Shown here: piece by piece, positions 54,210 through 62,736 of the stretch
Numbering within the stretch: position 1 is the stretch's first letter
How the letters are laid out: every line of letters begins with the position of its first letter
Source of the DNA: Arthrobacter liuii
GTDB taxonomy: Bacteria > Actinomycetota > Actinomycetes > Actinomycetales > Micrococcaceae
DNA: 64,000 nt
Assembly (NCBI RefSeq): GCF_014639275.1
Contig: NZ_BMFW01000003.1
Coordinates: forward strand, 310,001-374,000
Direction of reading: 5' to 3'
Program-made: the position numbers and the translations under genes
Notes under the pieces: generated by a model
Told to the model about the DNA's origin: nothing
Databases searched by the model: none
The model's input: the letters and a program-made list of their open reading frames with translations, nothing else

Positions 54210-55966
54210 TACTTGTTCTCCTTCGCGGAGGTCTTGGACGAGCCAGCCAACTGTTCCTGCTTCTCTGCCAGGCGCCGTTCGGCGATGGTCATGCGACGCT
54301 CGGCCTCGGCGGCGGCACCGGTGTTCTTGCTGCGGACCACTACGGGCTTGTCCTCCGGGGTGCGGAGGCGGCCGGCGCCGCGGTACAGCGGCACGGCACC
54401 CAGCCGTTCAGGGTCCAGGCCGGAGAACTTGTGGCCTTCACCGAAGAACCGGGTACGGGCAAGGAGCTGCAGCGTGGGGTGGGTGAACATGAACACCACG
54501 ATGAGGTCGGCGATGGCCGTCAGGCCCAGGGTGAAGGCGAACCCGCGGACGTTGCCCACGGCCACGAAGAAGAGGACGAGGGCTGCCAGGAGGTTGACGG
54601 CCTTGGAGGCCAGGACGGTGCGTTTGGCCCGCTTCCAGCCGTTTTCGACGGCGGAGACCAGGCCGCGCCCTTCGCGCAGTTCGTCGCGGATGCGCTCGAA
54701 GTAGACAATGAAGGAGTCTGCAGTCTGGCCGATAGCCACAATGATGCCCGCGACGCCGGCCAGGGACAGTCGGTAGTTCTCCGTCCAGCCCAGGATCGCG
54801 ATCGCCTGGTACGTCAGGGCACCGGCCACCACCAGCGACGCAATGGTGACGAAACCCAGGGCGCGGTACTGGAACAGCGAGTAGACCACCACGAGCAGGA
54901 GCCCGATCAGGCCGGCCAGCATGCCCATGCGCAGCTGTTCACCACCGAGTGTGGCGGAAATCTGCTGTTCGCTCTGGATATCGAAGCTGATGGGAAGGGC
55001 GCCGAACTTTAACTGGTCTGAGAGTGCCTTGGCGGTCTTCTCGGTGAAGCCACCGGTGATCTGGGGGCGTCCGTCAGTGATGACAGCCAGTGAACGCGGG
55101 GCGGAAATGACCTGGTTGTCCAGGACGATGGCGAACTGGGACTTGGGGTCGGTGCCCGACTCGCCGCCGGCAGCCACGTAGAACTTGTTGAGACGTTCGG
55201 TGACCTCCTTGAACTTGGTCGTGCCCTCGCCGTCGAACTGGATGTTGACGGCCCAGTCATTGGTCACAGCTCCCTGTGCGCCCTGCTGCAGCTGGAAGGA
55301 CGAGGTGACGATGTTGCTGCCCTTCACCTCCACGGGACCCAGGATGTACTTGATGGCCGGGGACTTGTCGGTGGCAGGTTGGCAGGTCACCAGCGGTTTG
55401 GTGGGATCTGACCGTTCGGATTTCTCGGCTGCGGCACTGTTGCAGTCCAGCGCCTCGAACTGCTTGTAGATCTCGGGAGTGATCCAGTTGGTGTCGCTGC
55501 TGTTTGCCGGTTCAGCTGTGGGCTTGGGCAACTGGTCATCCGGGGTCCGGGACTCCGGCGGGACGGCTGCGCCGCCACCGTTGAGGAGGACAGGGCGGAA
55601 GTTCATGTCCGCGGACGCCTGGATCAGGTTCCGGGTTTCGGCAGAGGGAGTGCCGGGAAGGCTGACCACCACATTGCGCCCTGACTGGGTGCTGATTTCC
55701 GCTTCGGAGACACCGGAACCGTCAACGCGCTGGCGGATGATTGCCACGGCCTGGTTGAGCTGCTGTTCATTAATGTCCGAACCGCCCTCCACCTTCGGGG
55801 CCAGGATCATCTGGGTGCCGCCCTCAAGGTCCAATGCCAGTTTGGGTGCCCAGCTGGCCTGTCCGGCGACGGTGCCGCCGGCCAGGACGGCGGTCAGCGC
55901 TGCCAGGAGTACACCAAGCCAGACCAGGACGCGCAGCCCAGGTTTCTTGCGGCCAGTTCGTGCCAT
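54209..55966 (-). CDS. secD: Protein translocase subunit SecD
   Basis: 585-residue partner of SecF. It has an N-terminal helix (about 10-30), then the large extracytoplasmic P1 domain with LALDLEGGTQMIL (about 43-55). An Asn/Pro/Glu-rich insertion lies around 150-175. After P1 come five more membrane helices with GIIVAIGQTADSFIVYFERIRDELREG (about 405-430), where SecD motifs usually read GMAVDANVLI. The Asp (QTADS) is kept. The C-terminal tail is charged (RRMTIAERRLAEKQEQL). Order yajC-secD-secF is the standard one. Confidence 0.95.
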   Translation of the reverse strand: MARTGRKKPGLRVLVWLGVLLAALTAVLAGGTVAGQASWAPKLALDLEGGTQMILAPKVEGGSDINEQQLNQAVAIIRQRVDGSGVSEAEISTQSGRNVVVSLPGTPSAETRNLIQASADMNFRPVLLNGGGAAVPPESRTPDDQLPKPTAEPANSSDTNWITPEIYKQFEALDCNSAAAEKSERSDPTKPLVTCQPATDKSPAIKYILGPVEVKGSNIVTSSFQLQQGAQGAVTNDWAVNIQFDGEGTTKFKEVTERLNKFYVAAGGESGTDPKSQFAIVLDNQVISAPRSLAVITDGRPQITGGFTEKTAKALSDQLKFGALPISFDIQSEQQISATLGGEQLRMGMLAGLIGLLLVVVYSLFQYRALGFVTIASLVVAGALTYQAIAILGWTENYRLSLAGVAGIIVAIGQTADSFIVYFERIRDELREGRGLVSAVENGWKRAKRTVLASKAVNLLAALVLFFVAVGNVRGFAFTLGLTAIADLIVVFMFTHPTLQLLARTRFFGEGHKFSGLDPERLGAVPLYRGAGRLRTPEDKPVVVRSKNTGAAAEAERRMTIAERRLAEKQEQLAGSSKTSAKENK

Positions 55967-56065
55967 TTTCGATCTTTCTCTTATTCACGGAGGAACCGCC
56001 GGCGACGGCTTTGCGTGCGCCGGCGGTGATCCGCAGCGGTAGAGGGAGGAAAGGGTCCAGCGGGC

Positions 56066-56485
56066 CTAGCTGTCCTTCTTGCCCTCGTCGTTGAGGCGCT
56101 TCAGGGTTTCTTCAGGAGTCTCGGCGGCCGTGGCGGTGCTCCCGGTCCCCGGAGTGGTGAGTGAGGACGCATCGTCAGGCACAACCGGGGAAGCGGCGGC
56201 CGGTTCGGCGGCCTCCTCGGCGACGGGCTCAGCGGCAGGTTCGACGACCTTCGTCACGGCCTGGCGGTGCACTGTGGCGAGGTTGCCGGGGGAAAGTTCA
56301 AGGGTGACCTTGTTCTCGGCCTCGTCGATGTCCACGATCCGGCCGAAAAGGCCGAAGCTGGTCATGACCTCCACGCCGGGGCCAAACTTCGACTGGAGCT
56401 CTGCCTGCTGCTGCTGCGTCTTCTTGTTGCGGCGGAACATCATGAAGATGAACACGCCGAGCATGACGAACAGGAGAATTGACAT
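56066..56485 (-). CDS. yajC: Preprotein translocase subunit YajC
   Basis: 139-residue accessory of the SecDF complex. One N-terminal membrane helix (MSILLFVMLGVFIFMMFRRNKK, about 1-18) is followed by a small soluble domain (GVEVMTSFGLFGRIVDIDEAENKVTLEL). A long acidic/Ala-rich tail follows. I start at the ATG at 56485, where the hydrophobic helix begins. A TTG nine bases upstream (LDPMSI) is possible. The longer frame to 56605 adds a basic stretch not seen in the family. First gene of yajC-secD-secF, 99 bp before secD. Confidence 0.9.
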   Translation of the reverse strand: MSILLFVMLGVFIFMMFRRNKKTQQQQAELQSKFGPGVEVMTSFGLFGRIVDIDEAENKVTLELSPGNLATVHRQAVTKVVEPAAEPVAEEAAEPAAASPVVPDDASSLTTPGTGSTATAAETPEETLKRLNDEGKKDS

Positions 56486-56695
56486 TGGATCCAAGGGGAA
56501 TTCCGTTCTTTTGCGTGGTGTAGCTGGTTTTCCAGCGACGTCGGCTTCGCTTCGGCCGGGGCGGGTTGGTGACGCAGGCAGAACGCCTGACAATCCCTTC
56601 CCCAAGCGACGGGAGCGTTAGGGCGACCCGCGAAACAAAGACCCGAACGTGCGGGGCGTCATACCAGTCTAAAGGGAAAAGCTGAAGGCAGCCTG

Positions 56696-57781
56696 CTATT
56701 GGCCCTCGGAGGCCCAGTCCCCTTCCGTGGAGGCGTCCTCGCCGGGTTCGAAAAGGTCCAGCTGCTCCTGCGCAAAGACATTGGACGGGATTGCATACCC
56801 AAGGTGGGTCCACGCCGGTGCCATGGCGATCCTGCCGCGGGGGGTGCGGCCCAGCAGGCCCTCCCTGACCAGGAAGGGTTCGGCCACTGTTTCAACCGTT
56901 TCGGTCTCCTCACCGACAGCGATGGCGAGGGTGGAGAGACCGACGGGACCGCCGCCGAACTTGGTGATGAGGGCGTCGAGGACGGCCCGGTCCAGCCGGT
57001 CCAGTCCCTTCTTGTCCACTTCGTACATGTCCAGGGCAGCGGACGCGGTCCTTGAATCGATTTGTTCGATGCCGTGCACCAGTGCCCAGTCCCGGACCCG
57101 GCGCAGCAGGCGGTTGGCGATCCGGGGAGTGCCGCGGGAACGGCCGGCGATTTCAGCGAACCCCGCCGAGTTGACCTTCAGGTCCAGCAGCCCCGCGGAG
57201 CGGCGCAGGACCAGCTCCAGCTCCGGAACCGAATAGAACTCGAGGTGCCCGGTGAAGCCGAAGCGGTCGCGCAGCGGCCCGGGCAGCAACCCGGCGCGGG
57301 TGGTGGCGCCAACCAGGGTGAACGGCGGCAGCTCCAGCGGAATGGCGGTGGCACCGGCGCCCTTGCCCACCACGATGTCCACCCTGAAGTCTTCCATGGC
57401 CATATACAGCATCTCCTCGGCGGGCCGGGACATGCGGTGAATCTCGTCGAGGAACAGGACCTCGCCTTCAGACAGCGAGGACAGGATGGCTGCGAGGTCG
57501 CCGGCGTGCTGGATGGCAGGCCCGCTGCTCAGGCGCAGCGGGGCGTTCATCTCCGCGGCAACGATCATCGCCAGCGTGGTCTTGCCGAGTCCCGGCGGAC
57601 CGGAGAACAGCACGTGGTCTGCGGTGCGTCCACGCATCCGGGAGGCCTGAAGCACCAGCGACAGTTGTTTCCGTACCCTGTGCTGGCCAACGAAGTCGTC
57701 CAGGTTTTTGGGCCGCAGGGCCGCCTCAATGGCGCGCTCCTCCGGCTCCTCCCCCGCGGCAACCAGTGACGGTTCAGCCAC
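56696..57781 (-). CDS. ruvB: Holliday junction branch migration ATPase RuvB
   Basis: 361-residue AAA+ motor that drives branch migration with RuvA. Walker A is [18 protein letters not shown] (about 58-75), Walker [13 protein letters not shown] (about 108-119), and sensor 1 is in [10 protein letters not shown]. The C-terminal winged helix includes [17 protein letters not shown]. The acidic tail is 30 residues longer than the compact form. The GTG start overlaps the ruvA stop by eight bases. Confidence 0.97.
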   Translation of the reverse strand: MAEPSLVAAGEEPEERAIEAALRPKNLDDFVGQHRVRKQLSLVLQASRMRGRTADHVLFSGPPGLGKTTLAMIVAAEMNAPLRLSSGPAIQHAGDLAAILSSLSEGEVLFLDEIHRMSRPAEEMLYMAMEDFRVDIVVGKGAGATAIPLELPPFTLVGATTRAGLLPGPLRDRFGFTGHLEFYSVPELELVLRRSAGLLDLKVNSAGFAEIAGRSRGTPRIANRLLRRVRDWALVHGIEQIDSRTASAALDMYEVDKKGLDRLDRAVLDALITKFGGGPVGLSTLAIAVGEETETVETVAEPFLVREGLLGRTPRGRIAMAPAWTHLGYAIPSNVFAQEQLDLFEPGEDASTEGDWASEGQ

Positions 57782-58418
57782 GGGTGCCTACACGGTTGCC
57801 GGCGCGCGCGCCGTCCTGGCCAAGCCACCGGAGGGTGGTCCGCAGGATTTCAGCCACGTTGCCGCGGAAGGACACTTCGGGATCCTCTGCCAAGGCTTTG
57901 TCGATACTGGCGGAGGCATCCTTTTCGGACCAGCCCAGGCTGGTCATGGCCGCCACCACCTGGGGCTTCCAGGCGGCTTCCGCGGCGGTAGGTGAACCGG
58001 CTGACCCGGCTGTCCCGTGCGGGACCAGCTTTCCGGCGAGCTCCAGGACGATCCGGCCGGCCACCTTGGGCCCGATGCCGGGCACTTTCGTGAAGGTCTT
58101 GCTGTCGCCGGTGTGCGCCGCCACCCGGATGGCCTCCGGTTCATGAACGGCAAGAACAGCCAGTGCCAGCCGGGGGCCAACCCCGCTGACACTGAGCAGG
58201 ACGTCGAAAACCTCCCGCTCGTCGTCGGACGCGAAGCCGAAGAGCGTCAGGGAATCCTCCCGCACAATGAGTGATGTAAAGACTTGGCCCGGCTCACCCA
58301 CCCTGAGCCGGCTGAGCGTCTGCGGGGTGGCATTGACGCTCATCCCGGCACCGTTGAGGTCGATCACGGCCGTGGACAGGCCAACGTGCGCTACGGTTCC
58401 GCGGAGGAAACTGATCAA
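57774..58418 (-). CDS. ruvA: Holliday junction branch migration protein RuvA
   Basis: 214-residue DNA-binding tetramer subunit that loads RuvB. It starts [26 protein letters not shown] (OB fold). Helix-hairpin-helix motifs are at about 72-130 ([18 protein letters not shown] and [19 protein letters not shown]), and domain III for RuvB contact is at the C-terminus ([23 protein letters not shown]). TTG start at 58418 with GGAG eight bases upstream. A LexA-like box lies 49 bases upstream, in the gap after ruvC. Confidence 0.95.
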   Translation of the reverse strand: MISFLRGTVAHVGLSTAVIDLNGAGMSVNATPQTLSRLRVGEPGQVFTSLIVREDSLTLFGFASDDEREVFDVLLSVSGVGPRLALAVLAVHEPEAIRVAAHTGDSKTFTKVPGIGPKVAGRIVLELAGKLVPHGTAGSAGSPTAAEAAWKPQVVAAMTSLGWSEKDASASIDKALAEDPEVSFRGNVAEILRTTLRWLGQDGARAGNRVGTRG

Positions 58419-58466
58419 GGCCGGGCTCCCGTTATACCGCCGGCCTCGCAGTGAGAACCCGGCTAT

Positions 58467-58482
58467 CCGAACATATCTACGA
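58467..58482. promoter_or_regulatory. LexA-like SOS box upstream of ruvA
   Basis: CCGAACATATCTACGA agrees with the actinobacterial SOS consensus TCGAACATATGTTCGA at 13 of 16 positions; the left half-site is perfect and the right is degenerate. It lies in the 89-bp gap between ruvC and ruvA on the ruvA promoter side. ruvAB damage induction would fit; binding is inferred. Confidence 0.5.
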
Positions 58483-58507
58483 ATACCCTAGCAAGCAGCA
58501 GGGACAA

Positions 58508-59086
58508 TCAACGCGACCGGCGCGCCTTCGCCTCGGCTTCCGCCCACGCGCGTTGGGCGGATGTCAGGGACGAGCTGCCGGGGCCGGTTGTCGCCACCGC
58601 AGCGCCGCTCCCGGCCCGCCACGCGTGCGTGATGGCCAGGGCCAGGGCGTCGGCCGCATCGGCGGGACGCGGCGGGGCGTCCAGGCGGAGGATCTTGGTG
58701 ACCAGCTTGGTCACGGCGTCCTTGTTCGAGGACCCGCTTCCCGTTACCGCGGCCTTGACCTCGGACGGGGTGTGCAGCGCCACCGGGATTCCCCGGCGGG
58801 CCGCCGCCGCGATCACCACGCCGGACGCCTGCGCGACGCCCATCACCGTGCTGACGTTCAGCTGGGAAAAGACGCGTTCGACGGCGAGGACCTGGGGTTC
58901 GTAGCGGTCCAGCCATTCGTCGATGGCCAGGGCAATCACAAGGAGCCGCTGGTCCAGCGTTTCCTCGGGCGAGGTGCCCACGACGCCCACGGCCACCATG
59001 GTGGCCCGCCTGTTCCGTTCCACATCCACCACACCGATTCCGCAGCGGGTCAGTCCCGGGTCAACTCCGAGTACGCGCAGCGTCAC
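58508..59086 (-). CDS. ruvC: Crossover junction endodeoxyribonuclease RuvC
   Basis: 192-residue Holliday junction resolvase with RNase H fold. Catalytic acids are visible: Asp in [12 protein letters not shown] (about residue 8), Glu in [12 protein letters not shown] (about 69), and the C-terminal Asp pair in [17 protein letters not shown] (about 145). The C-terminal tail is slightly longer than in E. coli. It is followed by ruvA after 89 bp, and lies 32 bp downstream of yebC on the same strand. Confidence 0.96.
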   Translation of the reverse strand: MTLRVLGVDPGLTRCGIGVVDVERNRRATMVAVGVVGTSPEETLDQRLLVIALAIDEWLDRYEPQVLAVERVFSQLNVSTVMGVAQASGVVIAAAARRGIPVALHTPSEVKAAVTGSGSSNKDAVTKLVTKILRLDAPPRPADAADALALAITHAWRAGSGAAVATTGPGSSSLTSAQRAWAEAEAKARRSR

Positions 59087-59118
59087 GTGCGTGCTGTCTC
59101 AGCAGGCACCGCGGGACG

Positions 59119-59874
59119 TCACTCGGATTCCAGGGCAGCCTGGACTTCGTCACTGAGGTCGGCGTTGCTGTAGACGTTCTGGACGTCGTCGAGGTCTTCG
59201 AGGGCATCGGCCAGCTTGAGGAACTTGCGGGCGCCGTCGACGTCAAGTTCCACCTGCATGGAGGGGACGAACTCCACCTCGTCGGTGTCGTACTCCATGC
59301 CGGCTTCCTTGAGCGCCTCGCGGATGGCCTGCAGGTCACCCGGTTCCGAATGGATCTCGAAGGTCTCGCCGTTGTCCTTGACTTCCTCGGCGCCGGCGTC
59401 GAGGACCGCCATGAGGACGTCGTCCTCGCCCAGGCCGTTCTTAGGCAGGGTGACAACACCCTTGCGGGCGAAGAGGTAGCTCACGGATCCCGGATCGGCG
59501 ATGGTGCCACCGTTGCGGGAGATGGCCAGGCGGACCTCGGAAGCTGCGCGGTTCTTGTTGTCCGTGAGGCACTCGACCAGGAGGGCTGAGCCCTGGGGAC
59601 CGCGGGCCTCGTACATGATCTCGGTGTAGTCCACCACTTCGCCGGTGAGGCCGGCGCCGCGCTTGATGGCGCGGTCGATGTTGTCGTTGGGAACGGAGGT
59701 CTTCTTGGCCTTGGTCACCGCCAGTTCCAGGCCCGGGTTGCCGGCGAGGTCCGGTCCGCCCATCCGGGCGGCAACTTCGATGTTCTTGATCAGCTTGGCG
59801 AACGACTTTGCGCGGCGGCTGTCAATGATCGCCTTCTTGTGCTTGGTCGTTGCCCATTTGGAGTGGCCTGACAT
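59119..59874 (-). CDS. yebC: YebC/PmpR (TACO1-like) family protein
   Basis: 251-residue three-domain protein. It begins [40 protein letters not shown], a highly conserved N-terminus, and includes [18 protein letters not shown] (about 133-150). Long annotated as a transcription regulator; recent work on related proteins suggests a role in translation of proline-rich stretches. The relevance here is inference. It is between pdxT and ruvC, an arrangement common in actinobacteria. Confidence 0.95.
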   Translation of the reverse strand: MSGHSKWATTKHKKAIIDSRRAKSFAKLIKNIEVAARMGGPDLAGNPGLELAVTKAKKTSVPNDNIDRAIKRGAGLTGEVVDYTEIMYEARGPQGSALLVECLTDNKNRAASEVRLAISRNGGTIADPGSVSYLFARKGVVTLPKNGLGEDDVLMAVLDAGAEEVKDNGETFEIHSEPGDLQAIREALKEAGMEYDTDEVEFVPSMQVELDVDGARKFLKLADALEDLDDVQNVYSNADLSDEVQAALESE

Positions 59875-59877
59875 GCT

Positions 59878-60588
59878 TTACGCTTCTCCTCTGATCATGC
59901 GGATAAAAAGTTCGTGTACGCGTTTTTCGCCGGTCACTTCCGGGTGGAAGGAGGTGGCCAGGAGCTGGCCGGAACGCACTGCCACAATTCTAGCCGCCCC
60001 GGGCAGCGGGGCGGCGTGGGAGGCATGCTCCGGGTCCGCCGGTTCCACCTGCGCCAGGACCTCCACGTCCGCACCCACCCGTTCCACCCAGGGGCCGCGG
60101 ATGAAGACTGCGTGCACCGGTTCCACGCCCGATGCGGTGGCGCTGAAGTCCAGCCCCTTGAAGTCCAGGTCGGTTTCGAAGGACTCGCGCTGACGCCCGA
60201 AGGCGTTGCGGCGGACGGTAATGTCCAGGCCGCCGAACGTCTGCTGCGGGGCGCCGGAAAGGTCGGTGGCCGGATCGGCAATGTCCGATGCCAGCAGGAT
60301 CATGCCGGCGCAGGAGCCATAGACGGGCATGCCCTCGGCGATGTACTTGCGCAGGGGGTCGGCAAGCTCGAATGCCCTGGCCAGTTTGTCGATGGTGGTG
60401 GACTCACCGCCGGGAATGATCAGGCCGTCCAGGCCGTCCAGCTCCCCAGGGCGGCGGACAGCCGTGCCCTGGGCACCGGTTGCTTCCGCGGCGCGGAGGT
60501 GCTCACGGAAGTCTCCCTGGAGGGCCAGGACACCGATCCGCAGGCCTGAGCCCACGCGAGCGGGATCAGCAGAAGGGGGATTCGTCAT
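59878..60588 (-). CDS. pdxT: Pyridoxal 5'-phosphate synthase glutaminase subunit
   Basis: 236-residue class I glutaminase that feeds ammonia to PdxS for PLP synthesis. Glutamine-site [15 protein letters not shown] is at about 57-71, the nucleophile is Cys93 in [11 protein letters not shown], and the His-Glu pair is in [20 protein letters not shown] 60588 is chosen; a longer frame to 60651 lies over the murT promoter region. The partner pdxS is not adjacent in this window: the neighbouring gene is the divergent murT. yebC starts three bases after its stop. Confidence 0.93.
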   Translation of the reverse strand: MTNPPSADPARVGSGLRIGVLALQGDFREHLRAAEATGAQGTAVRRPGELDGLDGLIIPGGESTTIDKLARAFELADPLRKYIAEGMPVYGSCAGMILLASDIADPATDLSGAPQQTFGGLDITVRRNAFGRQRESFETDLDFKGLDFSATASGVEPVHAVFIRGPWVERVGADVEVLAQVEPADPEHASHAAPLPGAARIVAVRSGQLLATSFHPEVTGEKRVHELFIRMIRGEA

Positions 60589-60676
60589 CCCTCCAGCATA
60601 CGGGCCCGGCCCCTGGCCGCCGCCGCAAGCAGGGGCCAGCAAAGGTTGCATGCCGCTCCTGGGATATATTCAAAAC

Positions 60677-61969
60677 ATGGTCTTCTTCAGTGTTCCGCTC
60701 GGCAAACTGGTCCGCAGGGTGTCCCGGCTCCGGGGCGGTGGCTCGGCACTTCCAGGCCTGGTGGTCGAGAAAATCGATCCCGGCTTCATGCGGCGGACGC
60801 TCACCACCCTGCCCCACGGTGTGGCCGTGGTCAGCGGCACCAACGGCAAGACCACCACCACCAAGATGGTTGTTGAACTCCTGGAAAGCCAGGGCCTGAA
60901 GGTCTTCACCAACCGGACCGGCAGCAACTTCACACGGGGAGTGGCGGCCGCCCTCCTGGGCGAGGTGGACTGGCGCGGCAGGCTGGACGCGGACGTTGCC
61001 GTCCTGGAACTCGACGAAGCCCACGCGGTCCATTTCGTGAACAGTGTTCCGCCCCGGTACTGCCTGCTGCTTAACGTGCTGCGCGACCAGCTGGACCGCT
61101 TTGGCGAGATCGACAAGACGGCGCAGCTCCTGCAGCACATCGCTGCCAAGACCACCGGAACGGTTGTCCTGAACCGCGAGGATCCCCGGGTGGCCAGGAT
61201 CGCTGAGACCCTGACGGGACAGGAGGTCAAGTACTTTGGCCTTGATGATTCCCTGCTGGAAACCTTTCCCAACGACGACGACATGCGTGCCGCTCCAGGC
61301 AGCCCCGCTCCGGCGGGCCTCCCGGAAAAGCCCGCAGCCGACGTCGTGCTCCGCAAAGTGGGCGCGGACAGCGCAGAGTTTGAGTACGACGGCGGTACGG
61401 TCACCACGGCGATGAAGCTGCGCGGCGTCTACAACATCTTCAACGCCGCTGCCGCCCTGACGCTGGCCCGAAGCATCTGCGGCGCCGGCGCCGCCACGGC
61501 AAACCACGCCACCTTGCTGGAGGCGCTGTCCCGGGTGGCGCCTGCCTTTGGCCGCGGCGAGAGCCTTACCGTTGATGGCCAGCCGCTGGACCTTGTGCTG
61601 GTGAAGAACCCCAGCGGTTTCCGGCTGGGACTGAAGTCCTTCCCGGCCGGCGGTTACGCCACCATGATCGCCATTAACGACAACTACGCGGACGGCCGGG
61701 ACATGTCCTGGCTTTGGGATGTGGAGTTCGATTCCCTCCGTGCGGGCGGCGTGGAGGTGCTGACCGGGTCCCGGGCCTACGACATGGCTCTGCGGCTGCA
61801 GTATGACGACGTCCGGATCGGCGCGGTGCAGCCCGAGATTCCAGCCGCCCTGGCAGCCTTCATCAGGGAAGGCCAGGGCAAACCGAAGCGGATTTTCTGC
61901 ACCTACACCGCCATGCTCGCCATCCGCCGCGAGCTGTCCAAAATCACCACCGTGGAGGTTGTCTCGTGA
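60677..61969 (+). CDS. murT: Lipid II isoglutaminyl synthase, Mur ligase subunit MurT
   Basis: 430-residue ATP-dependent Mur-ligase-like enzyme that amidates the second-position D-Glu of lipid II, working with GatD. The P-loop is VVSGTNGKTTTTKMV (about 53-67), DELDEAHAVHF-type acidic segment VLELDEAHAVHFV is at about 110, and the C-terminal DUF1727 region has LVKNPSGFRLGLKSF, INDNYADGRDMSWLWDVEF. The Cys4 zinc ribbon of the Firmicute MurTs, expected near residues 195-235, is absent: that stretch reads PNDDDMRAAPGSPAPAGLPEK. The frame is open upstream to 60329, but ATG 60677 begins the conserved part. Confidence 0.93.
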   Translation: MVFFSVPLGKLVRRVSRLRGGGSALPGLVVEKIDPGFMRRTLTTLPHGVAVVSGTNGKTTTTKMVVELLESQGLKVFTNRTGSNFTRGVAAALLGEVDWRGRLDADVAVLELDEAHAVHFVNSVPPRYCLLLNVLRDQLDRFGEIDKTAQLLQHIAAKTTGTVVLNREDPRVARIAETLTGQEVKYFGLDDSLLETFPNDDDMRAAPGSPAPAGLPEKPAADVVLRKVGADSAEFEYDGGTVTTAMKLRGVYNIFNAAAALTLARSICGAGAATANHATLLEALSRVAPAFGRGESLTVDGQPLDLVLVKNPSGFRLGLKSFPAGGYATMIAINDNYADGRDMSWLWDVEFDSLRAGGVEVLTGSRAYDMALRLQYDDVRIGAVQPEIPAALAAFIREGQGKPKRIFCTYTAMLAIRRELSKITTVEVVS

Positions 61970-62721
61970 GTCCGGCAGAAGCAACGGCAGCTGGCAACCA
62001 GTCCAAGGGCACCATCCGCGTAGTCCAGCTGTACCCGCGGGACATGAACATCTATGGCGACTGGGGCAATGCCCTGGTCCTGCAGCGCCGAATCGCCTGG
62101 CACGGGTACACGCCTGAACTGCTCGAGTACAACGTGGGCGATCCATTCCCGGACGGCGTGGACATCATTGTCGGCGGCGGCGGGCAGGACAGCGGGCAGC
62201 TGGTCATCCAGGACGACCTGCAGGCACGGGCCGGCGAACTCAAGGAACTGGCCGAGGATGGTGCGCCCATGCTTGTCATCTGTGGCCTGTACCAGCTTTT
62301 TGGCCGATTCTTCAAAACCCGCACGGGTGCCGTCATTCCCGGCATCGGCGTCCTGGACGTTGAAACCCACGGCACCGATGAGCGCCTGATCGGCAACGTC
62401 AAGGTCTCAACCACGGAGTTCGGCGAAGTCCTGGGCTACGAAAACCACAGCGGCCAGACCACTTTGGGCAGCGGTGTGCGGCCGCTCGGAACGGTGGCCA
62501 AGGGAACGGGTAACAACAGCAACGACGGCCATGAAGGGGCGCGGTACCGCAACATCGTCGCCAGCTACCTGCACGGCTCGCTGCTGCCCAAGAACCCCGC
62601 CATTGCCGACTTCCTCATCCGTACCGCCGCTGAACGCAAGTTCGGCAGCTTCTCCCCCGGCGACCCGGACGACACCTACGCGGTCCTGGCGAGGGACCAC
62701 GCCGCCCGCCGGCCCCGCTGA
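61966..62721 (+). CDS. gatD: Lipid II isoglutaminyl synthase, glutaminase subunit GatD
   Basis: 251-residue class I glutamine amidotransferase-like subunit that gives ammonia to MurT. The nucleophile Cys is in PMLVICGLYQLFGRFF (about 102-117) and the catalytic His is in SYLHGSLLPKNPAIADF (about 203-219). The glycine-rich GGGGQDSGQLVIQDDL precedes it. GTG start overlaps the murT stop by four bases, matching the obligate MurT-GatD complex. It converges on the flavoprotein gene with a 15-bp gap. Confidence 0.94.
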   Translation: MSPAEATAAGNQSKGTIRVVQLYPRDMNIYGDWGNALVLQRRIAWHGYTPELLEYNVGDPFPDGVDIIVGGGGQDSGQLVIQDDLQARAGELKELAEDGAPMLVICGLYQLFGRFFKTRTGAVIPGIGVLDVETHGTDERLIGNVKVSTTEFGEVLGYENHSGQTTLGSGVRPLGTVAKGTGNNSNDGHEGARYRNIVASYLHGSLLPKNPAIADFLIRTAAERKFGSFSPGDPDDTYAVLARDHAARRPR

Positions 62722-62736
62722 ACGCAGCTGCCGGGG

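Noticed and set aside
60329..60676. N-terminal extension of murT
   Set aside because: Antisense to pdxT and lacks family similarity; the conserved protein begins at 60677.
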